Shown here: positions 46,233-55,916 of the stretch, one piece after another
Layout of the letters: every line of letters begins with the position of its first letter
Numbering within the stretch: the first letter of the stretch is position 1
Assembly: GCA_001599755.1 (NCBI GenBank)
Contig: BCHX01000003.1
Span: 3,507,289 to 3,571,288, forward strand
Length of the DNA stretch: 64,000 nucleotides
Source of the DNA: Gliomastix tumulicola
Lineage: Eukaryota > Ascomycota > Sordariomycetes > Hypocreales > Bionectriaceae
Direction of reading: 5' to 3'
Notes under the pieces: generated by a model
Told to the model about the DNA's origin: nothing
The model's database searches: none
What the model saw: only the letters and a program-made list of their open reading frames with translations
Program-made: the position numbers and the translations under genes

Positions 46233-48122
46233 CTAGCCGTGGACACGGCTGGGTGGGAATTCTTTAGGGACCCAATTGTCGAATAGGAGCGCCTCGGGCT
46301 CGTCAGGGGGTGTCATGCTAGAAACTTCGGCCATAGCATTGCCTTCTTGCTCATCGAGGAAGCGGAAGTCAGCCCTCTCTGCGTCGGTGAAATCCAAGGC
46401 GACTGAATTCACTCGACCACGCTGTCCAGGGACCTGGTTACTCCCTTCGGAGTCGTCACCAAGGCCGATATCTGCCGCATCCTCAGCTGTTGGCAAGGCA
46501 AGAAGCGCAAGCTTCTCTAGATGATAGAGGACATGCTTCCGCATGTGATCAACGTCGGTGAAGGCGCTTGGACAAAACGGACAGTCCCGACCAGGCTGTG
46601 ACGACGGTAACGCGGCAGCGGCCAGCAGTTCTGGCGTGAATTCTACCTCTGGGGCCTCTGGGTGATGTGTCTCGAGGTGTTGTGCGAATAGCTTCTGGGT
46701 CTCGAATTCTTCTCCATCTCTACCGCAATGCCACACTACTCGGTGCTGATTCTCGTGTGCGATCCAGTCTCGTCTGTTGCTGTATAGCTGGTGAGGAGTA
46801 CCGCACTTCTCGTATGTACAGTGGTAAGGCCTCAGATCATAGGAAACATGATTCCTAGAAGTGATCATCAGCCCGTATTTCGAATACTGCCTGGTGGTAT
46901 AGGATGAGGCCACTTACCGCCATGCCTCGGGATCAAGATACCGGCTGGGACACAGGATTCTGCAATAATGGCAAGTGAAGAAAGCCCCAATTTCTGGATG
47001 TTTAGGTGGCGGCGGCCATCCTACCTTGTCGCCCTGGGGGCTGAGTACCGAGGATATTCGAGTCTGGTGAGAGATCACAGATTGTGCGTTGTCGCTGACA
47101 GCAAGGTTCGGATCGAGATACGTGGCTGAGGTCGCACGAGAGAGGAGACCACTTTGTGCTGCACTTTCTGTTTGTGGTAGTGCGGAAGGCAGCAATGCTG
47201 AGGTGGTCTCGTTCCTAGTCGCGTCCCTCTTGATCTTTGGGCGAGCCTCCAGATCTGCTTGTGCTTCACTGTCTCGGGTCAATGCATCAGATCTCCTCTT
47301 CCAGTAGACAAACTGCTGTTTCCGTCGAGCGTTTGCGGCACCGGCGCGGCGGATCAGCCAGTTTGAGGGTGCTGCGTAATCTATCACAGCCTGATCCACG
47401 TCTACTGCCTCTGACTGAAGCTCCTGCGAGATCTGCTGTCCCCGAATGTAGCTGATAATGTTGGTCTCAATCTCGTCTCGACTCTGCATGTACTCCTGCC
47501 GCTCCTCGGGGGAAACATTTTGATATAAATCAATCGTCGATCGCTGCGGATAATTTCTGGGATTCCTGATCCTCATGTCGATCCCGTATATAGAATCGAT
47601 CCGTTCCGATATGCTGGTGAGTCGGAAACCAGCCTCAGTAAAGGAACCAAGACTGCTCGGCGGCGAGCTGGTGTCTGCATCTGACAGCGCCCCCTCGTCA
47701 AGAGCAGGATCTTCGGTGTCCCGACCGAGTTGCTCAGCCAATTCCTCGGCTGGAAGCCGCACTCCGCGAGCGATCTCGATTGCTAAGGGCAAGGCAGGAC
47801 GTCGCGTTAAAGGAATACCATGAGACATGATATCAGATGTCTACTGCTTACCATTTTGTAGATGATCTATCAGCTCATCTAGAACTTCACGAAGATACGT
47901 CCTTATCTGTGCTGCGTCTCGAACCCGATAGTCTAGCGATGAGTGGCCGTGATGCTGTGGCCCCAGGCTGCGCGCCCAGACCTCGAATCTCTCATCCTCT
48001 TTCGCGAATTGTATCGGGGATACTGGATTGGCGTCGCCGCTACCGGCGCTGCTCCATGGCTCGGTGGTCAGGTCTCTAAAGAGGCTTATGATCTTCCTGC
48101 CCTGATCATAGAGGTCGTTCAT
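46233..48122 (-). CDS. C2H2-type zinc finger protein of the fungal NLR/HeLo-associated kind
   Basis: Three exons on the - strand: 48122-47852, 47782-46918 and 46854-46233. The introns are 69 nt (GTAAGC to CTTAG) and 63 nt (GTAAGT to TCTAG), giving 585 aa to the first stop. The N-terminus (LYDQGRKIISLFRDL, then LDYRVRDAAQIRTYLREVLD) is a helical module found in many fungal multi-copy proteins. Cys/His pairs follow near FFTCHYCRILCPSRYL, YHCTYEKCGTPHQLY, a WHCGRDGEEF segment ending HLETHH, and DCPFCPSAFTDVDHMRKHV. Proteins of this kind are abundant, fast-evolving and often sit beside NACHT/HeLo genes in Pezizomycotina. Their role is not known, so a part in non-self recognition is inference. The 5' end lies 41 bp from a truncated DUF7580 frame, and coding-like sequence continues past the stop. 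Confidence 0.75.
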
Positions 48123-48163
48123 GTTGAGATTCAGAGGCGCTGCGTTTAGGACGGATTGCCTGA

Positions 48164-48790
48164 AGTGTTGTCAGAGATGTGGCTTTCGCCGATCAAGCTC
48201 CAAAATCAATGGGACGCCCTAATCCCTTGGTCAGCCTTTCCGAGTATCTGCGGCAAACACATCAGGACAGAGACCGTCAGATGACGCCCAAGCAACAAAA
48301 GACGCTAGCCTTGAGCATTGCCTCGTCGATCCTGCAACTGTACGAAACCGTATGGTGCAGTCCGTCATGGGATAGTCTCACCATCCGCTTGGTCATGGCG
48401 AACACCCAGGAGCCCTTCGTCGAGCAGATCATGGGGGCCGCGAAGGATGCGCAGGAGTCGGATTTCCGGGCCCAGAGGACGAGAGCCTCGATCCTGGAGC
48501 TGGCTCTCCTCTTCTTGGAAATCTGCAACCTGGAGTCCTTGGAGATGTGGGCTGCAAGAGAGGGCCATGACTTGCGGCAGCATGTGCAGTTTGACTCCAG
48601 GTTCCTTCTGGCAATCAAGTGGTTCCGGGAAACACCCGCCCGATACTTGACGGTCAATGACGCAAATGCTATCGAATATTGTCTTGCGGTCTGCTCATCG
48701 CGAGACCAATCCTGGCAGAGTACCGAGTTCCGCCAAAAGTATTACGAGAATATCATCAAGCAGCTGAAGGAAGCCTGGAAGACATGGTAG
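48164..48790 (+). pseudogene. 5'-truncated DUF7580 protein fragment
   Basis: An open frame from just after a TGA (48161-48163) to TAG at 48790, up to 208 codons. The first ATG is at 48209, which would give 193 aa. The content matches the C-terminal half of DUF7580 proteins of fungi: NPLVSLSEYLRQTHQ, LALSIASSILQLYETVW, ILELALLFLEICNLESLEMW, DSRFLLAIKWFRETPARYL, FRQKYYENIIKQLKEAW. Full members are several hundred residues with an N-terminal HeLo-like helical domain. That half is missing, because the opposite-strand C2H2 gene starts 41 bp upstream. It is probably a remnant left by rearrangement. A short expressed protein from 48209 cannot be excluded, since no inactivating change lies inside the fragment. 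Confidence 0.6.
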
Positions 48791-49033
48791 CTAGCTGCCT
48801 GCCGTTCACACTCGAGAGTATATGAAAAAGGGTTCAATGGGAGATTCTGGGGGTGGTAAAACAGCGTCGCGAGGACGCTCTGGTTTGATTTTGCAAACGA
48901 TGTATCTGCCGGGTACGAGTATCTACCTACTCGACAACCCAGCCGTTGGTTCTAGGGACAGGAGGGCGATGAAGTCACTATGTCGTACGTAGGCAGTACT
49001 TTGTGCTTAGGTACTACCTAGGGACGCTGTTCG
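48791..49033. other. 3' flank
   Basis: Short stretch between the DUF7580 fragment and a doubtful - strand gene. No feature seen. Confidence 0.4.
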
Positions 49034-49338
49034 TCAAGGAACGTTGTCGTACGAGAGTCGAATTGGTCCGCCATGGTGAAAGAGAGAGAAGAGACGTTGG
49101 ACCGAAGGGTCGACTAGGTTTTCCGACCCATCATTGAGTCGTACCGGGATGGTGAGGTTTGGCATGAGAGTAGTAGTGGCGTCAGGGGAGACGCACTGGT
49201 AAGTGACGTTGGCCTCGACAGCTTTGAGGCGCTGAGTGCAGATGTAGCTAACAACATGAATGATCAGGGTCTGACTGCCAAGCCTGCCTTGCAGCTGCTT
49301 TGCAGATACCTGCATATGTACGAAGCACTGCACCCCAT
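49034..49338 (-). CDS. Possible small two-exon gene, unrecognised
   Basis: Proposed exons on the - strand are 49338-49310 and 49247-49034, with a 62-nt intron 49309-49248 (donor GTATCT, branch CCCTGAT, acceptor GTTAG), giving 80 aa. The second exon reads as a real protein (VEANVTYQCVSPDATTTLMP, then VQRLFSLFHHGGPIRLSYDN) rather than low-complexity shadow. The frame upstream of the ATG at 49338 is also open for about 80 codons, so this could instead be the 3' end of a larger degraded gene. I do not recognise the family. From 49339 to 49887 I see no other gene. Confidence 0.3.
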
Positions 49339-49887
49339 GGCCGTGAGAGGCCGAGGACGATGCAGATCAGCCTGAATCGCTATACTCCGCTCATTGTCTG
49401 GAATCTCAGAAAGATGGGCTGGCTGCAGCTGAGAAAAGATAACAATACGGAGGCTATGTCCTCTGGTTTTGTGTAGAGTGGAAGCAGTCCGATGCGTCTC
49501 TTTAGCAAGCGGAGTTCGATTCCAAGCCGCTTGGGAATCTACTTGCTCTCTTCTGTTGAGAGTGAAATAAGAGTTCACCCCGATGGAAGTACGGGAAGGT
49601 GGAGCTCGCAGTACCGGTTCTGTCCGGAGCGCCGAGTCGGTGGTGAAAACGGGCTCCGGATGTCTGTGGGGCCGGATGCATCATGTATACCTGTGGCTGC
49701 AGAAAGGAGGAGGAGGAGTGGAAGCAGTGTAGTGATCCCTTCGGAACGAACGTCAAGTGTTCCCCCATGACATGGGAACCAAGGGATCCGTCTGCACATA
49801 TGTGTAAGAAACACATGGTGAAGCCGGGCAAGGATGAGATGCGCCCCTGGGCAGGAAGCACCCTCTTCCGATGATTGTGTTTAGAGA

Positions 49888-50781
49888 CTATTGTAGTAGA
49901 TTACATAGTTGTTTATCATTTTCGATGTGATCCAAGATACCGTCTTTCGTAAATTTGACCCTGAATTGTCCCGCTGTTTTTTGGCCGTCCCGGCACCTGA
50001 CACACCAGAAGCCCCAATCGACGGACGAGCCTGCAGGGCCAAACCAAGGCGCCGAGATGATAGACATGAAGCGGGCCGACTCCCTCGTGGTGAAGTCCTG
50101 CGTCCGTAGCCTTTCGGCGAGCGTCTGAGCGGACGTCTTCGATGAATCGCGCAATATTCCGCGCTGATCCCAGAGCAGCCTTCTCCACTTTGACGACTTC
50201 TCCCATGCTATGTACTTCCCTGGGAGGCTGCGGATGTGCGGTAGACGCTTGAGTTCTTTCCTCGTACGGCCAGTGGTCTGTGCTGCACGCGTAACGGGGA
50301 CGGGCCGAAATGCGTGATGCGACGTGTAGCAATAGTAGCAGACGCGCTCGCAAGTTATGAGGTAGAGATAGCCCCCGAAACGACCACACGTGACGCATTG
50401 GCTGGTGGAGAGCGTCTCGAAGAGAGACTGGCAGTCGTAGGACGTGGCCTCGATGCTGAGGACGGCGCGCAGGACATTGGGGCAGTGCGTGAAGATCATG
50501 CTGTACGGGCGCAAGGTATCGACAAGACTCATCGCATACTGATTGACGCGTCGGAATGCAGTCAGCGTCGGCAGGTCGAGCGCGAGAAGGACGCCCGTGA
50601 TTAATTCTGGCGGCAGCAGGTCCAGCTGGCCCAGGGAGAAATGTGGTTGGATGGTGTGTCGGCCATTGTCAAGCGGGCAGTGGGATTCGAGGTCGGCATC
50701 ATCTAGGGTGTGATCGATGATCCGGGACTTGCTGTATGCGTATTCCGCAAGACGCTCTGCGTCGACATCTTCAGTGGCCAT
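49888..50781 (-). CDS. F-box protein
   Basis: Single-exon gene of 297 aa, starting at the ATG at 50781. The frame also opens at a GTG 15 bases upstream, which is not a credible start. An F-box-like segment sits at about residues 56-95 (LDLLPPELITGVLLALDLPT, LTAFRRVNQYAMSLVD). It is followed by a Cys-rich stretch near residues 125-155 (CVTCGRFGGYLYLITCERVC, CYTSHH) found in a common family of fungal F-box proteins. F-box proteins recruit targets to SCF ubiquitin ligases. The target is unknown. It converges on the doubtful small gene and diverges from the isochorismatase-like gene. Confidence 0.8.
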   Translation of the reverse strand: MATEDVDAERLAEYAYSKSRIIDHTLDDADLESHCPLDNGRHTIQPHFSLGQLDLLPPELITGVLLALDLPTLTAFRRVNQYAMSLVDTLRPYSMIFTHCPNVLRAVLSIEATSYDCQSLFETLSTSQCVTCGRFGGYLYLITCERVCYYCYTSHHAFRPVPVTRAAQTTGRTRKELKRLPHIRSLPGKYIAWEKSSKWRRLLWDQRGILRDSSKTSAQTLAERLRTQDFTTRESARFMSIISAPWFGPAGSSVDWGFWCVRCRDGQKTAGQFRVKFTKDGILDHIENDKQLCNLLQ

Positions 50782-51260
50782 GATGAGTGCCTGCACAGGA
50801 GGAGGATGAACTGGAGAGCTGAGAAAAGGGACTACCTAGGCGGGTGAATGTGACAAGGGGGTAGCACGTGATGACTAAGCAACCCAGTCCGCCCAACTCG
50901 AGGCGCTGATTCGAGGACAGCGCTTTGAGAGTTCTCATCTGTTCGTTGAACCAACCGTGAAACACGAGTCGGAGCCTCGCAGTGAACGGCAGATCACTAG
51001 GTAATAAAACCACATTCACAGTCTTATCAGTAGCTATATGATCCCAGAGCCGCCCGCATCATGATCGTCTACAAAGTTGTGTGCAGCGTCGTCAAAGTCG
51101 CGTCCGTGCTTCTTTCGTCCTCACTGCGTAGTCAGCCACACAACCGTGCTCTCAGCTGAAGCGACGTTGCTGTCTAACAGTCAATCTTCTCCGGGCCCAA
51201 ACATTCAAACCCTATCCTCCTACCTTTGCTACTACTATTTCCTCCGTGCGCTGCATCTCG
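50782..51260. promoter_or_regulatory. Divergent promoter region
   Basis: 479 bases between the F-box and isochorismatase-like starts. No gene seen. The last part reads ctcctac and ctactac, a pyrimidine-rich leader of the + strand gene. Confidence 0.45.
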
Positions 51261-52130
51261 ATGGCGTCCAGGGGAGACAAAGTCATCGGCGGCCCTGACA
51301 ACTTCTGGCTGTGGTCGGAAGCAGGAGGCTTCAACCTCACTCATCCAGCCACTCCAGACGCGCCGCCCATCTCGCCCAGGATCGTGCTCGAGACCACGAA
51401 GCAGCGGGCGACAATCGACCCCCAAAAGACGGCGCTCGTCGTCGTCGACTTCCAAAACTACTTCCTCTCCCCGCTCCTCGGGCGCCCAGACCCTAGCCCC
51501 GGCCTCGCTGCGGCCCGGAAGCTCGTCGAGGTGGCCATCCCCGCCTGCCGGGAGGCTGTTATCCCTGTTGTGTGGCTCGGCTGGGGCCTGGAGGACGCCG
51601 ACCTCGAGGACATGCCACCGACCATCGTCCGAGGATTCGGCCTGGACAAGAACTTCGACAAGACAAAGAGGATCGGCGAGCTGGGCAAGGAGATCGGGCA
51701 GGTCACCCTCGAGGACGGCACCGTCATCGATGCCGGCCGTGCTCTAATGAAAGGCCAGTGGAACACTGACTTCTACCACCCGCTCGCCGAGACTGCGCAG
51801 CCGTACGACATATGGCAGTACAAGAACCGCCTGTCCGGCTTCTGGGGCGGCGGCAGCAGCAGCAGCAGCAGCACCGGAATCGAAGGCAAGCTGAAGGAGC
51901 GAGGCATCAGGACGCTTCTGTTTGCGGGCGGCAAGCTGGACATGTGCGTCGCGAGCAGCATGCAGGACGCCTACCACAAGGGCTGGGATGTGCTCCTGCT
52001 GAGCGACGGAGCGGCAACCACGAGCCCTGAGTTCGCTACGCAGATGGTCCATTGGGAATGCGAGCTTGGCTGGGGGTTTGTCCTTACTTGTGAGCAGTTT
52101 GCCGATGGCGTGCGTGGCATGGGAAGTTAG
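51261..52130 (+). CDS. Isochorismatase-like cysteine hydrolase
   Basis: Single-exon gene of 289 aa from the ATG at 51261 (a GTG 15 bases upstream is not a likely start). The isochorismatase-fold catalytic triad is present: D63 in ALVVVDFQNYF, K188 in IWQYKNRLSGF, and C229 in AGGKLDMCVASS. The fold supports nicotinamidase, isochorismatase or other amidase chemistry. The residues around the active site do not let me choose, and the Cys motif is not the usual nicotinamidase form. A Gly/Ser run (GGGSSSSSSTG, about residues 196-206) from a CAG-phase repeat lies between K188 and C229. No signal peptide is visible, so it is probably cytosolic. Confidence 0.88.
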   Translation: MASRGDKVIGGPDNFWLWSEAGGFNLTHPATPDAPPISPRIVLETTKQRATIDPQKTALVVVDFQNYFLSPLLGRPDPSPGLAAARKLVEVAIPACREAVIPVVWLGWGLEDADLEDMPPTIVRGFGLDKNFDKTKRIGELGKEIGQVTLEDGTVIDAGRALMKGQWNTDFYHPLAETAQPYDIWQYKNRLSGFWGGGSSSSSSTGIEGKLKERGIRTLLFAGGKLDMCVASSMQDAYHKGWDVLLLSDGAATTSPEFATQMVHWECELGWGFVLTCEQFADGVRGMGS

Positions 52131-52550
52131 AGCAACAGTGTTTTATCCCTCGGGCATACGTATTTCGTACAGTTTGGAATTATCAAAAACGCCAAGTCAG
52201 TAGTAAGTAAAGCAAATCATCACTTCTCTCCTGGCATCTGCCGAGCTGATGTTAGCCGGTGACCAAAACACACAAAGCCTTGTGACAGTGAGATTGATTG
52301 AGAGAAAGGGGCAAACCCCAATCTCATCAGCGTGGCGGATCAAATGAGTACGGATCCGTTCTCTTCATTCCCGTAGGATACAGAGGAGGGCTTCAATGGT
52401 AGCCACCGTTTTGTCTGCCCACGAAAATTCCAGCAGAGAGAGAACATTTTCATCCAATGAATTACGGCTACGGACCCCAGAGCAAGCATCTGGGAGAGAT
52501 AACAGCAGCTACATTACTTGAGGCCGCTGTTTGTCCAGAATCTACGGATG
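52131..52550. other. Convergent 3' flanks
   Basis: 420 bases between the convergent isochorismatase-like and DUF6536 genes. No feature seen. Confidence 0.45.
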
Positions 52551-54759
52551 TCAAGCGTACACCTGACCGTCTTGCGGCTCGTCGACGAATCCGTCCGAGA
52601 ACCCGCAATGACCAAAGCCCGCTGTCACAGGCAAAAGTCTTCGCATCTCCTCCCCCTCCTCACACCGCTCTCCCTGCCCGGGCTGCTTCCTGTTCCAGTC
52701 TACCATGACCCCCCATTTCAACGCGCCGAGTGCGACTTCGGGATGGCCCTCGCTGTCCGGGTGGTGGCAGGCCGCCGCGATAGCCAAGCTGCAGCTCCCA
52801 ACCACCGGCATGGGACCAGGGTAGCGGCGCCAGCCGAATATGCAGATCGAGCCGGGGATGACCAGCGAGACGGCCAGGATCGTCACCACCGCGACAGGCG
52901 AGTAGCCGCAGGCAACGACCCCCCACGACAGAGCGGGCGGCGTGGAGTCAAGCCGAACCTTCTCGATGGCGACGATGAAGACGGCCTGTGAAAGGAGCCA
53001 GTGTAGCAGGATGGAGACGAGAATCATTGGGATGCTAAACCGGTACGGGAGCTGAAGGAAGTAGCGCGAGCGCTGCTCGCCACGCGGGTTATCCGAGACA
53101 CGGAGAGCCGCTCGGCGCTGGCTGTAGTCGTTCCACTCCTTGCCCATGGCCATGCTGGTGAACAAGGCATTCCACTGGAAGTAGAGGAAGGAGAAGATCA
53201 AGTGCGGCGAGTTTGCGACGGCGGCGTTGGCAACAATGCCCCTGGAGCCGCTGGAAATGTAGGCCAGGAAGTGATTGTCTGGCTGACCAAATCCCAGGGA
53301 CATCTGCCTGCTGAAGCCGAGTGGACTTGATAGAGCGGACCATAGGAAGAGGCAGAGCACGGTAACGGCGGTGAAGGAGTAACTATTTTACCCCCCCGGG
53401 CGGGTTCTGTCAGACCAAGCCTTTTCTTTCGGGACGAGCGTGTTTCTCGACTTACAAGTAGATTCCCAAGGGACCTCGCCTCCCAGCTTTCAAAGTCAGG
53501 ATCCAGTGTTTCCGGAGAGGATCCAGCCTCCTAGGGCCTTGCCATGGTCCTTTGTCGCCGTGGTAGGAATCTCGGACGTGCCGTATGCTCACCAGTGAGC
53601 TGTCCATCGAATAGAGGTCGGGACAGGCGAGGAAGGACTGTATGGCATCGCCCAGAACGAGCAAGCGGTCGGGTGCCAAGTTCAAGACCATGTACGCAAG
53701 GACGCACATCTTGATGAAGTTGCAAAGAATGACACCGACGGCGAGCCAGATGTTGAAGTTGACGCGACATTTCTGCTGTTCCATCGGTCTACTCAGACAG
53801 TATCGCACTCGGGGCCCAAACGGCCGCCAGTTGGACGCATTCCTCTTCACTTCACCTAAAAGGGGCTGGCATGCCGACTCGTACTTGGAGTCACTACCAC
53901 CACAGATCCATTCAAAAGTCTCTCGGCCACCGGAAAACTCGGCGGTCTCCCAGTCTAAGCTGGAGTTGTAGGGCCCAGACACATCATAGACCAGAATGAG
54001 GTCCTCTCGCGAGGTCATGAAGAGGACTCCGTACTGGTTAATACAGTCAGGGACCGTCAGGTTATCGAGACTTCCAGGTTAGTCAGATGCCTCAACGAGA
54101 CTCTGTATTCTTGGCGGCGTCTTGCCCATGTCATACGCCGAGAGGAATTCGTCGCTGGATCGTTCGAGTCGGTCATCGCCAAGGAGTATCGAGTATTTGC
54201 CAGCGACCGCTAAGGACGAGAAGACGACGGAGTTGTACCTAAGGTATCCCTATATATGAGCCTGTTTATTTCCCGTCCCGGGAGGAGAGGGAGAGGGGAG
54301 TTGCAAACAGCGTGCTTACAGGAGGTGAAGGGGCACCGAGGACAGCACCAAAATAAACCACAGAACACGCGGCATAGCTCTCTGCCGGCGTAGGTTGCGC
54401 ACGCTGAGGATGCCAATGTCGACATATTCCCCTTCTGCGTGTGCCTCGTTGACCTGCCGACGGGTTGGCGCCGAGAGGCACTGGATGCCGTAGTTGCTGG
54501 CCGCGAGGAGACCCGAGCTCAGCACGTTGATGAGCACGTGGAGTCCCACGTTCAGCTTCTTGGACGTGTTGCAGGAGCCCTCGTAGAGCACGCGACGGCC
54601 TCCGCCGTCCTCGTCGTTGTCGGTCAGTCCACCGGCCCAGATGGTGACGCCGATGTTGATGAGCAGTGTGGTCAAGCATGACGCGGCACCACAGACGAGA
54701 CTGAACCGGTAGCCAGCGCTGATGCCACCGCAGCTGCGACCCTCTCGACGTGACTTCAT
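52551..54759 (-). CDS. DUF6536 membrane protein
   Basis: Proposed exons on the - strand: 54759-54320, 54238-54137, 54070-53456 and 53382-52551, with introns of 81, 66 and 73 nt, giving 662 aa. The N-terminal DUF6536 domain is clear: SLVCGAASCLTTLLINIGVT, VLYEGSCNTSKKLNVGLHVL, SSGLLAASNYGIQCLSAPTR, GILSVRNLRRQRAMPRVLWF. Further membrane segments lie in exons 3 and 4 (FNIWLAVGVILCNFIKMCVL, FTAVTVLCLFLWSALSS, IPMILVSILLHWLLSQAVFI). The family is fungal, plasma-membrane-like and of unknown function. The 66-nt intron 54136-54071 is uncertain: if it is retained the frame is unchanged but carries a TAA at 54081-54079. Its ends are GTATGA and GGAAG. The protein may therefore be intact or broken at about residue 200. 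Confidence 0.75.
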
Positions 54760-55338
54760 AGCTCAAGAGTGATGGTGGTGGGCACACAGGAGAATCAACT
54801 TGCATGAGAAGTATGGACTTGACGACGGAGGGGTCTAGAGTTTCCATGTTGATCAGGAGTAGGGCGAAAGGCCCTTTCTTTAACTAACCAATATCCCATT
54901 GACATGTTTTGCCTTACTTTAAGTACCTGATAGCCCATCATCGCCTCTATTCTGAGCCTTGTCTTGCATTCGGTGGCGTCGACTTGGGGGCTAGAGGGTG
55001 GGTACGGGCCAATCAGAAACCACATACCAGAGGAGAGGAGCTGAGCACAAGGCAGGCTACGTTGATCCCTTGCTGAAAACAGATCTTTTGCGTCAGTGCA
55101 GCTGGTCAGGGGCGGGATAATATTACGACCTTGATCTTCCAGCATCAAGCCTTGTTGTCACTAGAACGGGAGATTTCCCACTGAAGTTACCGACTTAAGA
55201 TGGACGGAGAGTGGATCACCCATGCAAGTTCTCAAAACTTGACGACTGAGACATGCTTGGAGATCTTCCTTGGCTTCCAAAAATATAACTAACGACGGTA
55301 AACGTAAGGCAACCACTGTGAGAGGCAAAACAAAAAGA
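54760..55338. other. Upstream flank of DUF6536
   Basis: 579 bases with no clear gene. The - strand frame at 54847-54760 could hold a short 5' exon of the DUF6536 gene (it begins METLDPSVVKSILL), but I could not find a convincing junction. Confidence 0.4.
55332..55336 (-). terminator. RNA polymerase III T5 terminator
   Basis: Five T on the - strand, two bases after the discriminator of tRNA-Ser, followed by a second T4. Confidence 0.75.
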
Positions 55339-55428
55339 CGACGCCGGCAGTATTCGAAACTGCGCTCCCGAAGGAATCAGCTCTCTCGATGTTCGAGGCT
55401 GACGCGATAACCACTCCACCACAGCGCC
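55339..55428 (-). tRNA. tRNA-Ser(CGA) with a 9-nt intron
   Basis: 90 nt on the - strand. The acceptor stem GGCGCTG / CGGCGTC has two G-U pairs. The D-arm GTG/CGC encloses GAGTGGTTAT, with a good internal A box (TGGTGGAGTGGTTATCGCG). The anticodon stem is TCAGC/GCTGA. The loop reads CT-CGA-A followed by an intron of nine bases (55391-55383) after position 37, then A. A long variable arm (TTCC/GGGA) marks a class II tRNA, and the T-arm is GCAGT-TTCGAAT-ACTGC. The discriminator is G, as usual for Ser. The intron contains TCGAG, which pairs with the anticodon-loop CTCGA as expected for tRNA splicing substrates. Confidence 0.92.
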
Positions 55429-55916
55429 TCGATAGTGGCGCCGATGCTTTGATCTGGCGGTATAAGTAGTGGTCAGGAGAGACGGCCACTCCACAGTTGT
55501 GTGATCAGTTCCGGATGCAAATTGCTAAGGAAAAAGGTCAAGTAGGTACTGGGGCATTAGTGGTCAAAAGGCACTCTAGGTGGTTGTGGATGTACAGTTG
55601 TTGTGTCGTTGCTGAGTTGTGAAAGAGTGAATTGAGTTGGTTGGAGTGGCTCTAACGAGAGAAAGTGCCTAAAGTTAATCCTGTTATGGACCTGATTGGA
55701 GGATACGCTCAAAGTGGACCCGCAACCTCTTTACACGCTCTACGCGTCCCGACGCGTCTCCCCAAGAACACAGAACAGCGTCCCTCCACACCACATCCCA
55801 GTGAATCAATTAATTCTCTGGCTCAGTCGTGGCCGTTGGCTAATCCGCATCACATCAGACTCACGCAGCAACCTTCAGTGGCCTCCAGCATCCTCCAACC
55901 CTCCCCTCGACAGAGA
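55429..55916. promoter_or_regulatory. Promoter and leader of the primase gene
   Basis: 488 bases upstream of the primase start. The coding frame is open back to about 55665 with an in-frame ATG at 55686, but this part is not primase-like, so I treat it as leader. Confidence 0.45.

Noticed and set aside
49500..49540. B-box-like GAGTTCGATTCC
   Set aside because: The flanking stems do not pair, so it is not a tRNA gene.
55665..55916. 84-codon N-terminal extension of the primase subunit
   Set aside because: The first codon is GTG and the next ATG (55686) leads into sequence with no primase character, so it is treated as leader.
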